From contig JAHLMK010000007.1 in assembly GCA_019915135.1 (NCBI GenBank), positions 434,001 to 498,000 of the forward strand: a stretch of DNA of 64,000 bases, written 5' to 3'. Source of the stretch: Strobilurus pachycystidiatus. Lineage: Eukaryota; Basidiomycota; Agaricomycetes; Agaricales; Physalacriaceae. The notes under the pieces were generated by a model. That model worked only from the letters and a program-made list of their open reading frames with translations, was not told the origin of the DNA and did not search any database. Shown here piece after piece: positions 1 through 8,710 of the stretch. The translations under genes were made by a program, and so were the position numbers. Numbering within the stretch: position 1 is the stretch's first letter; the number at the start of each line of letters is the position of its first letter.

Positions 1-220
1 GTAGACTGTAATGGTATCAGCTTTGCTCGTCCTAAAGACAGCTGCACGGGGAATGGTGTCTACTGGAGTATCAGTCACAACTGTCATCGGCCTGGTTCTT
101 GAAGCAAGGTTGGTTGACAGGTCCATGCTTTCCTCGCTCTTCTCCTTCTCCAGGTCCGATGATAAAAGATGCCCATTCTACGCTGCTGTTATCTATTATC
201 ACCCCTCAATACGTCTCATC

Positions 221-413
221 ATGAAGTTCACCCTCAAAGCGTTCATCACACCGCTGCTCGCAGTCTGCGTCGCGGCGGGTCCTGTGAAGGTCGTCTCAGA
301 TGGTGTTACCTTTTTTTTCACGTCTGTCTATTCCAGAACTCATCGAGTCCAAAGGCGAGTGCCTAGAGAATAAGGCTCGAGATGTCGATGAAAGAGCCAT
401 CGCCTGTCCTTGA
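221..413 (+). CDS. small secreted peptide, copy 1
   Basis: Two-exon gene for a peptide of about 44 residues. It starts with a signal peptide (MKFTLKAFITPLLAVCVAA) and ends in RAIACP. The preferred join is 221-278 plus 337-413, but its donor (GTCCTG) is weak. A donor at 303 would give 52 residues and a 34-nt intron. The call rests mainly on its paralogue on the opposite strand at 7446-7248, which shares the start M(K/Q)FTLKxF, two cysteines near the C terminus and the ending RAIACP. No known family is recognised. Being short, secreted and Cys-containing, it could be an effector-like or signalling peptide, but function is unknown. Confidence 0.55.
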
Positions 414-728
414 TCAACGCGGACAGTGAAGGTGGGTACAAGTCCCACGTATGACGCATTGAAATCTCTATATTCATCATTAGACAGTGACCACAGGAAG
501 ATATCAAGAGGACGAAAGACGATTGTGATCCGCCGGTTCGACGAAGCAGGGTACAACATGAATAAACACACCTTTGCCCTCGAAAAGACATCAAATACTA
601 TGTACAGTACTATATACATTCCCTCCAACACACAATGGGTGATTACCGGCCAAACAAATCATCAGAGATAGATCATGATTATCGTGATTGTAATTCGCAA
701 ATCTCTCCTCACGACCCCCAACTACCCT

Positions 729-2696
729 TCAAGTTCTTCCCCTTCGCACCGGCGTCCTCAGATATCGTCTCAAAGCCATCAACGCTTTCCCCATCTCGTT
801 CCGGCCCCTCCTCGTCCGCCCGCATCCCCAGAACTCATCTGTTGAGACCTAAATTGATATTTAGGCTCACCCTCAAAGTTAAGACACAGGCGATTAGATG
901 TACACACCTCGACAAGAACCGCATCCCATGTCTCCAGGAGCCTCTGCTGCAACCGCGGGTGCTGTACGAACTTTAGGGAGAGCACTTCCCTCATCTATCA
1001 TCGACATGAGTCCCATATCCAAGAGGGAGTTCGAGTTTATAAGACGTACCTTCCGAACTTTGACTGCCTCCCAATCAGGCCTCACATACCGCTCGTAGCT
1101 CTCCGCGACTCGCACGGCCTCCTCAGGCGTGGCGCAGGCGCGGATGTATCGTGCGACGCGGGCGGAAGAGTATGAGACTGATTCCGCGATGAACTACCAA
1201 CACACAATCAGCCCCGAGTTCAAGAATTGAAAGCGAGGAACACCGGCGAACCTTCGTAGCCTGGAACAAATGCTCCGCAGTAGGATACCGCATCCCTCTG
1301 AACATCATAGCATACTCAGCGTCGTTCGCGAACTCGTAGGACGGGGTTGGCGTCGAGTCCGAGGGTAAGAATATCGCAATGTATCGGTCCTTCGACGGAG
1401 TCTTCAGATTTTTCATGGATGGCTCTGAATACGATAGTGTCAGGAGGGCGTTGGAATTGGATTTTGGCAATGTGATACTGACCTGGATGACGAAGCTCCT
1501 GCCTGATCTTCACGAGGAGGAGTCCCATCTTGTTCTTCCCATGTCCGGCGGCGTTGGTGCCCCAGAAAATGTCTCCTTCCTAGTCCACAGTCAGCGCTGC
1601 CTTCACATACCAAACGAGAAGGAAAGACTCACATTAACGATATCCTCATCCCCCGTATCGAACAGTCTCCTTCTCAACTCCTCATTCTGCTCGAATTTGT
1701 GCTGAAGGACAGCCTTCATCTACAAAGACACCAGCAATCAGGACTAACTTTGAAATAAAAGAGAGGAAAAGAAGAACGTACCACCACCTCCGCCTGGAAT
1801 GCCTTATCCATACTCCCCTCATACGCCTTGGCCAACGCCCACGCCTTTCCAGCCGACTCGGCCGTACGTATTTTGGACATGATACGCGGGGAGGAGGTGA
1901 ACTAGAATAAGAAAATAGCAGATTCGTATTAGCACACACGTCCAGACAGAGCATGATGCACACTACGAACCTTCAACGCCTCAAAGAGATGCAAGGAGGT
2001 CGGATAGGTTCTATGGTCGTACCGGATGGACGAGGGGAATGAGTTGGAGAGCCAGTGTCGGCTGTTAGAGTCGGAGAAATGGACGGCATTGGGGTTAACG
2101 AAGGGAATAAATGCCTGAGAGTTATTAGACGAGGGAGCCTTGGTGAAAGCGGCATTGTTCGATTTCGAACCAGAATTGGACGGGGCTTCAGAAAGAGCCT
2201 TGTTCGAAGCGGAATGGGAAGGCGCCTGTTCTGAAGCAGCCTTGGCATTGGCACCGTTGGACGAAGGAGTTTTGGCGCCGTGGGATGATGGAGTGTTGGA
2301 CGGGGCGATATTGGAAGGAGCTTTCGAAGGGCTATGAGACTTGTGCGAAGCGGCATGGGAAGGAGCCTCAGAGGGGGTATGCGAAGCAGCCTTGGTGCTG
2401 GAATGAGTCTGGTTCGAAGGCGTGCGAGAAACAGCCTTGCGCGAAGCGGTAGGAGAAGCAGCTTTGGTATTGGAAGGTGTCTTGCTGACAAGGGAAGCAG
2501 TGCCCGCAACTTTGTGCGAAGAATTGGAGGTGGTGCTTGCGGCGTGGCGCACTTCGGCGTGGCGCAGAAGCGGGACAGAGTGGTGTGACCCACGAGCAGA
2601 AGCTGGGCGGCTCGTCGACTCGTACTGGACCGCCGTGAACCTCACACGATGATGGCCATCGGATTGGGGGGGAGCAAAGACGAATGGGTCGGACAT
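729..2696 (-). CDS. tandem (double) NADAR-domain protein
   Basis: Eight exons (2696-1971, 1901-1782, 1719-1633, 1579-1483, 1424-1252, 1193-1050, 994-908, 848-729) sum to 517 codons plus stop. Residues about 25-190 are a Ser/Ala/Thr-rich low-complexity tail. Two consecutive NADAR (YbiA/DUF1768) domains follow, at about 196-342 and 357-505. Both end in the typical FWGxx...GxN(K/E)MG signature and share intron positions. Domain 1 keeps LSN but has YPTSLHLFEA in place of YPTSEHLFQ. Domain 2 keeps YPTAEHLFQ but has YEFAND in place of the usual LSNF-like motif. NADAR proteins hydrolyse N-glycosidic bonds of ADP-ribose or riboflavin-pathway compounds. The start at 2696 is preferred over an in-frame ATG at 2828 because a TATA box lies at 2846-2853, too close to 2828. 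Confidence 0.88.
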
Positions 2697-2845
2697 GGTA
2701 TGAGAGTCAACGATGACAGGAAGGGTTGAAGAGCGAACGGGGAACAGACACCAGCGCAGGAGGATACTGGCGCAGATGAATAAAAAACTCGATGGTGGTG
2801 GTAGTGGTGGTAGGACTCTAACGAACAAAGTGCGCCACGGTCGTT

Positions 2846-2853
2846 TATTTATA
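2846..2853 (-). promoter_or_regulatory. TATA box of the tandem-NADAR gene
   Basis: TATAAATA read on the minus strand, 150 bases upstream of the ATG at 2696. It lies between that gene and the 3' end of the PARP-like gene. Confidence 0.6.
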
Positions 2854-2949
2854 CGTCCTTGCTATCCGGCGATCATTTACTGGGAATCAATACGTGGGAG
2901 TGGTGCCCCACCAATGTCCACAATCCAAGAATACCGCCGGCCGGCAAAG

Positions 2950-3178
2950 GTGGCGCTGACACAAATACCCTGAGCGCGGACTGTGGCGCAGTAGACGCAA
3001 AGGCCCAGGGCAGATGATCCGCGCCACGATGTGTGGCGTACATCAAAGATAAGGCCGATCAAGGTCCGGATCGGGAGTGCAGGGAATGATATGAGTGTGG
3101 CGTACATTGAACGAGGTGATCTCTGATCTGGCGTACACAGATAAGATAGCGGAATTGAAGAGATGCCTGTGTGGCGCA
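2950..3178. promoter_or_regulatory. cluster of GTGGCGYA-type motifs
   Basis: Upstream of the tandem-NADAR TATA box the motif GTGGCG(C/T) recurs at 2950, 2983, 3033, 3097 and 3171. A one-base variant CTGGCGTA lies at 3128, and a reverse copy (CGCCAC) at 3022. Another reverse copy (TGCGCCAC) lies at 2831. All but one of the forward copies are followed by A. Several are embedded in TGTGGCGTACA. Repeated spacing in a promoter suggests a transcription-factor site; the factor is unknown. Confidence 0.4.
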
Positions 3179-3199
3179 ATAGATAGCGATAATTTAGGT

Positions 3200-4184
3200 T
3201 CATAATGCCAGCGGCGTGCGAAATAGACCCTTCAGAGTATTGGCTAGACTGCGCTGCTTCCTCAGTGCCAGCATCTGGGGGTCGCCATAAACAATAAGAT
3301 ATGCGGGGAGGATAGCGTCTTCGGTGTAGACGACTGTTTCCTCGTAGTTGAGCTCGCTACCTGGCAAGCCGTGCAACTGAAGCCACGTTGAGATTCAGCC
3401 GGGAAACAAGGATGTCACACACTGAGTCGTAATGATCATTGTTCAAGTGCCTATGCCGGTGGTGGTGCACGTTTCGTTGTCTGCCGACAACGACGCGATT
3501 GAGGATGGTGAAGCGGTATTCGGATCCGCGAGACGCGTCGGTGAAGTAGTCGTCTGCCTCTGAGAAGCTAGATTAGGCATGATTGGAGAACGATGACCAT
3601 GGAACACACTAGATGAACACGCCGTCGAGTATATGCCCGGCCCGAATCTCTGAAATTTGTTCTTCGTGCCGGCCATGGCGAGGCTGTAGGAGCTGGCAAT
3701 GATTCGGCACATGGAGCACTCGGGATGGGTGCACAAGACGATGCTGTCCTTGCTCTCGCCGAGAAGACATTTTCGGGTTGTTCCGTGGAAGAGCAGGCGT
3801 TCGACCGTGTTGGTTTCTAGACCTCGTTTGAGCGCAATCTGGTATCTGTTTGGCGTCAGCGCTGCTGGATGGCACGAAGCAAATGGGTGACCTGTATGCC
3901 GCGTATCTGCCTATGCTCTGCGCAGGCGACAATATCCGGAATATTGACACGACTTTGGGAACTGCCTTGTTCGGGTGTAGCCAACCTTGGGCAAAGACAC
4001 GTTCGACTGCGACGATGGTTAGCCCAAAGCCAAGGCTGACGGTTCAGCACGCACCTTGCCTGTAGTCGTCCTCCAGCTTTGTGATCCGAAAAAGCGACCG
4101 ACCACGCTTGTACATCTCCATGCATAGCAAGGCATCCGTCCGCGCCAAATCAGTCAATATCGATGATGGTGGGCTCTGCACCAT
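3200..4184 (-). CDS. PARP-like ADP-ribosyltransferase
   Basis: Five exons (4184-4055, 4006-3892, 3845-3610, 3559-3423, 3376-3200) give 264 residues. This is a stand-alone PARP catalytic fold that would transfer ADP-ribose from NAD+. The triad is present: His102 in LLFHGT, Tyr154 in RFGPGIYS, and Glu219 in LNYEETVVY. The SSKADDYF segment after the tyrosine is typical. A Cys cluster C120-x4-C125-x2-C128 lies inside the domain, as in many basidiomycete PARP-like proteins. No zinc-finger, WGR or BRCT partner domain is encoded in the same frame. It lies head-to-head with the single-NADAR gene (442 bases between start codons) and tail-to-head with the tandem-NADAR gene. The start is the first ATG after an in-frame stop; an upstream exon is possible. 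Confidence 0.85.
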
Positions 4185-4626
4185 CGCTCAGCAAATAGCG
4201 CAGTAAATGGGGTGTTCTCGTTCTGTCCATACCGTTGTAAGCACGCATATTGAATGCCAAATAATGCACGGCGTTTTGGGAATGAAACAGGGATCAAGCG
4301 AGCGCGGTACTGTAGCATCGTGGCGAAATTTGACGACGAGGGACGGAGGCAAGGGGCGGATGCCGGCCCGCACTGACCGATCCCAACCCTCTCTGTCATT
4401 CGTTGGAATTGTTCTGATTCAGTTCCGCCTATCTCAACTATGCTGCTGCTGGGATCTTCCCAGGACGCACCACATCTTGCGAATAAACAGCTGATAATTA
4501 TCTTCTGCTGCCAACACTGCACCTCGTGCTTTCAAACGGGCACTTATAGCGCGGCGGGCACGTTGCCGCATCTACTCTTCACTCTTTGACTTCAACACCC
4601 AACTTCACTTCACCTCATAACCCGTA
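4185..4626. promoter_or_regulatory. shared divergent promoter, PARP-like / NADAR
   Basis: A 442-base head-to-head spacer between the PARP-like gene (-) and the NADAR gene (+). No convincing coding segment is seen. A TATA-like ACTTATAGCG lies near 4542, about 80 bases before the NADAR ATG. The sharing implies possible co-regulation. Confidence 0.45.
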
Positions 4627-5639
4627 ATGCCTCAGAACAACAACAGCCGCTACCGATCCTCTTTCGTCGGTCCAAATACGCCATATTGCCCTCCTTCTTC
4701 CCCCCGAAGTCCTCGTCCGCAGAACTACCTTGTGACCATCCAGCCGCTTGACGAGAGGAGTCACCCAACGCCGCATAGACTTAGCATTCCTATATCTACA
4801 TACACACATGCACAGACCGGGGCGCTCGTCGCAAGGCCTGTGAGCTACAGCTATCCTGGCCTCAGCCCTCGTCCGAGTCCTGGCAGGTTGACATCATCAC
4901 CGGCCCAATCCAGCCCAAGGACACCGGCCCCGGAGCCTCCAATTTTGTTCTACGACAAGAACGCGCCTCACTACGAGTTCACAAACTTCTCCGCGCATAC
5001 TGTCAAGTACAAGGGCGAGGTATACCCGACGAGCGAACATCTCTTTCAGTCCTTCAAGGTATGCACCATCTCTTTTCGTGTGTTTTGGCTCTAGGTCTTG
5101 CTCTGCCTTCGTTTCATTTTCCAAGAGTGATCGCTAATGTTGATTCTGGTTACAGTTCGAACACCGTCCCCGCCTCGCAGCTCACATCCGTACATGCTCG
5201 CGCGCACCGCGTGTGGCGTTCTCGGAAGCACAACGCTTTGAGCCGGAGAAAAGGAAGGATTGGAGGAGTGTTAGTATTGACAAGGTACGTTTCTCATTCC
5301 TCATCTTTCCTCCGGATCTCTGTTTCATCTCATTCCCAATCAGATGGAAGAAACCGTCTACCTCAAGTTCACCCAACACGCGGATCTGAAAGACGAATTG
5401 CTCGGCACAGGAGGGGCTGAGCTGATTGAGGTGTGTCGTCCGTCCTTTCTCCTCGTGTTCGACTATCCATCCATCCATCCATCCATTCTCCTCGTGTCCA
5501 GATCTAACATGTTTCACCTTAGGATTCCCCCGTCGACAGCTTTTGGGGGGTAGGATCGGACGGCAAGGGCCGTAACGAGTTGGGCAAGGCGTTGATGAGG
5601 GTGAGGGAGCGTATTCGGACGGAACAGACTGGTTTCTGA
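4627..5639 (+). CDS. NADAR-domain protein
   Basis: Four exons (4627-5058, 5156-5284, 5344-5430, 5523-5639) give 254 residues. Residues 1-100 are Pro/Ser-rich. A full NADAR domain runs from about 105 to 245. Its signature motifs are intact: ILFYDK, TNFSAH, YPTSEHLFQSFK with the conserved Glu, and FWGVG...GKGRNELGKALM. Intron positions match those inside both domains of the tandem gene at 729-2696, so the three domains share ancestry. The expected activity is N-glycosidase hydrolysis of ADP-ribose or ribose conjugates. It is divergently paired with the PARP-like gene. Confidence 0.92.
5463..5486. repeat. (CCAT)n microsatellite in an intron
   Basis: Five to six tandem CCAT units lie inside the third intron of the NADAR gene, away from its splice sites. 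Confidence 0.8.
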
Positions 5640-5814
5640 TACGACGATATGCCACGATGTGTATCGTATTCGTGTTGGCCTCGTTTGAACAGCAGTTCTT
5701 TCGCCTCGTTGAAACAACGCTGCTACTTCCACACATTCATGTATTAAATGAGGACCAAGTCTAGTGTTCAACGTCCTCCATTCCTCCCTTCAAGCCTTCA
5801 TCTTCTCGCTAACT

Positions 5815-6717
5815 ATGGCTACCACTAACCCTGCCACCGTCAACCCCTCACCCGCATCTGGTCTTAACCCGCAGCTGTGTACCGTACGTCTTCTTCCCTC
5901 CCTCTCTTTCCTCCGGTATTGATGCTGACTATCATCGTAGTTCTGCCAACGCAAGCCCCGCCACGGAACTTTTGAATATTGCGGCAAGACATGCGCCAAA
6001 CAAGCTAGCGCGATGTGTTCCGTGCGTCCTTCCTTCTCTCCCTCCAATCTTACTAACATCAATGTTCCGTAGAATTGCCACCAGAAACCCAAGTTCGCTG
6101 GGCATGATTTCTGTAGCAAGAAATGCGGTGCTGCTTCAGCAGCTACCACACAAGCTATCCCGAAATCAAATCCCGTCCCCGTCACAGCCAAAGCTGCTCC
6201 TGCCGCCCCCGGAGTCGACCTTACGCAGCTCGCTCGTGCGTTTCGTCACGCTCCCTCCTCCTCTTAAGCTCACGTCCCGTCCAGAGAGCCTCCTACAACA
6301 GCTCCAGACCGCCCAAGGTCAAGGTGGCCCCGCTGGCGCGCCAGCGAACATGGCGCAGATCCTCAGCGCGCTTGTCGCCGGCGTCAACGCCAATACCCCA
6401 CAGAACGGTACCAGTCAGGCCTTCGCGCGCCAAGGTGCCAGTGCTCAAACCGTCATTCCCAGCACCCAAGCCGCTCCAGTCGCTGTTGGACAAGTTGATG
6501 CACAAGGGTACCCACTAGGACTCGACTTTGGGAATACGTGAGTATTTATGTCGATGGAGCGCGTCCAAGGGCTGTCACTAACTCAACCCACAGCCAACAC
6601 GGAAGCTACAACCCGACGTACGTGTGCATCATGTGCGGCGTCAAACCTCAGCTGGATCAGTATTATTTCTGTGGGGACGAGTGTCGGGATCGTGCGTGTT
6701 CGAAGGATGTGTATTGA
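5815..6717 (+). CDS. triple CxxC-x11-CxxxC zinc-knuckle protein
   Basis: Five exons (5815-5883, 5941-6021, 6073-6235, 6285-6537, 6594-6717) give 229 residues. Three copies of C-x2-C-x11-C-x3-C occur: two adjacent near residues 22-70 and one near 198-218. Each has a KP after the second Cys and an aromatic residue before the third (for example NCHQKPKF...DFCSKKC). They are separated by an Ala/Gln/Pro-rich linker. From memory, similar knuckles are found fused to PARP catalytic domains in basidiomycete proteins. Here they form a separate gene 176 bases downstream of the NADAR gene. Zinc and nucleic-acid or protein binding is likely; no enzymatic motif is seen. Confidence 0.8.
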
Positions 6718-7247
6718 TATCGAGCGGCCTTGTGTCATGTAGAGTATTGATCTTGCAAATGTATTCATCGTAATTTATGTTCTATCTCGGCAAGATTCTC
6801 GGACCGTGATGAAGAAGCGGTAAATACGACGATAGTGCCTGCCTCGTTAACGTTGTGATATAGCAGTCTCGGATGACCATGTTCTCGGTAGCGTCGGCGT
6901 TCCGAGAGGCATTTCGACATGCCAAAAAGGCACTATGATGTCTCAAAACACACTCTGACGCCACAGAAGGCACAAGGTCTGGGTTCTGATGAGATCACGC
7001 GCAAAAGAACACTCAAGAAGTGTTGATTGGTTGGTTCTTCTTCATTCATTCTATCAGTTCATGAATCATCATCACTTCCATTCTGCGAACAAACAATGTT
7101 TATCTCTGATACGTGGTTCGCATGATTGACACCCAAACATAGCCTCTCACTCAGCGATCACATGTAAATTTGGATTCTGATAGACCAGTTGGCAGTAAGT
7201 AAGTGACGAAAATCTCAATCAACGAATTCGGGTCACTCACAATTTGT
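6718..7247. other. intergenic, no gene seen
   Basis: A 530-base AT-richer stretch between the convergent zinc-knuckle and peptide genes. A 3' UTR intron for the peptide gene is possible here: donor GTGAGT near 7234 on the minus strand. Confidence 0.5.
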
Positions 7248-7446
7248 CTAAGGACACGCGATGGCGCGGGCACCGAACTCTTCTGAGTCGCATGAGATCG
7301 GCTCCGAGTCTGTGACGCCAACATCTCAATCAGCGACAACGAGCTGACAAAGGCATCCACGTACCGACTGCTGGTGCTGGAGCAGACGCGACCAAGGCGG
7401 CGCAGACCGCGAGAACAACGAAGAAGGGCTTAAGAGTGAACTGCAT
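7248..7446 (-). CDS. small secreted peptide, copy 2
   Basis: Exons 7446-7365 and 7309-7248 give 47 residues with clean GT-AG sites. A strong signal peptide (MQFTLKPFFVVLAVCAALVA) is followed by a short mature part with two cysteines and the ending ARAIACP. It is the inverted paralogue of the gene at 221-413; together they enclose the PARP/NADAR cluster and face inward. A TATA box (TATAAAAGG) lies at 7522-7530. A consensus donor just after the stop suggests an intron in the 3' UTR. Function unknown. Confidence 0.7.
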
Positions 7447-7521
7447 CGTGTGGTAAGACGATATAGACAAGGTAATGGTGTCGCTTCGAGTGAAGGTGAG
7501 GGCTCGTAATGGAACACTCAA

Positions 7522-7530
7522 CCTTTTATA
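7522..7530 (-). promoter_or_regulatory. TATA box of peptide copy 2
   Basis: TATAAAAGG on the minus strand, about 80 bases upstream of the ATG at 7446. Confidence 0.65.
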
Positions 7531-8710
7531 CTTTCAGCGCACCGATATTGGAACGGGTATTCCGGATGACTCACAAGGAACGAAGCACATGCATCTCCTG
7601 TGCTTCGGTAGCATGAGAGAGAACGGTACTAGAAATCACCATCTGATGTGGTTTTCATCAAACTATAAGATGGCAACAATTGTGACCAGGTGGGCCCGTC
7701 AACACATCGCAGGTACTTGGGTAGAAGATGATGAAAAGGTAGCCGAGCATCATCGGTTTGAATCGAGAACCACGGATGTTTGATGAAAGCGTTATCTCAA
7801 GAACATTCAAACTGTCCATATCATGCGCGCATCTGATGCTGAACCACTATCTTGGACCTGGAAGGAACAATCGTCGAGGCGAGGACTCAGAGAGAGCTGG
7901 TAAAAGCGCCTAGAGTGGTCACAAGGAGAAGTACTCAGAAGCTGATTACTGTCCTGTCCAGTCAGACTTGAACCACACTATGAGCCGTTGACACAGGGAG
8001 AGCTCTGATAGGGCAGAAGACCCGGGCCTATCGTTTAGTTTGTTGTAACGCCAGACTAGCCCAGAAATCGAGTTGACGAAGGATCACAGAGGCGCCAAGA
8101 CAGGAAGGGGTAGTTGATGGGCAAGGTAGACTAAGGCATACTAGAAGATACTGGCCTCGTGAAGATCAGCGCGTTTTGGAAATGATAGGAAGCAAGGTTG
8201 CGCCAGTGTACGCGGCCAGATTATACGCCACTGCGCCAGCGCATCAAAGTCTGGGGTACAGCCCGGTTAATTCTCTGGTTGCAAAGAGTCCCGCCGTAGT
8301 ACGCTCGAGGGGGAGTGAAAATTCTGAACCGCGGTTTTGGTTGGCAGTGGCGTGAAGCAAGGGACATGACGTCACATGTCACAACCCTCTTTGGCAGAAA
8401 CATCGACGACCATTGCAGGATTTTTGTCGTTTCCCTCTGATAATCACTGAAAACGCCTTCAAGATTAACAAGGGATCTACTGAAAAGCGCATCAGATTTT
8501 TGGCGCCTAAAACGCGTACCTATGCGATTCAAGGTAGTCTGCTCGTCTGGCACAAGAAAAAAAGAAACTTACGTCCTGACAGTCCTTCCTGCTGGCTTCT
8601 TCGAGTGGAGTGGTTTTTTTCGATCTCAGACAGAGCTACGAAACAAAGTAGGACGTTCACTTTCGCTGTCTCGCTGTGCAACGTTTGACGACGGTGGTGT
8701 TTCAGGCGTT
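7531..8710. other. intergenic, no gene seen
   Basis: A 1.2-kb spacer between divergent transcription units. It contains TACGCCAC and TGCGCCAG motifs near 8200-8240, but no ORF with recognisable similarity or splice-consistent coding. Confidence 0.5.

Noticed and set aside
1973..2593. 206-residue minus-strand Pro/Leu/Arg frame
   Set aside because: Out-of-frame reading of the Ser/Ala-rich first exon of the tandem-NADAR gene.
2140..2652. Plus-strand frames over the NADAR low-complexity tail
   Set aside because: Explained by repetitive Ser/Ala codons on the opposite strand.
8522..8710. Upstream extension of the F-box frame giving 612 residues
   Set aside because: The extra N-terminal part has no similarity, while the paralogue starts at the equivalent of 8711.
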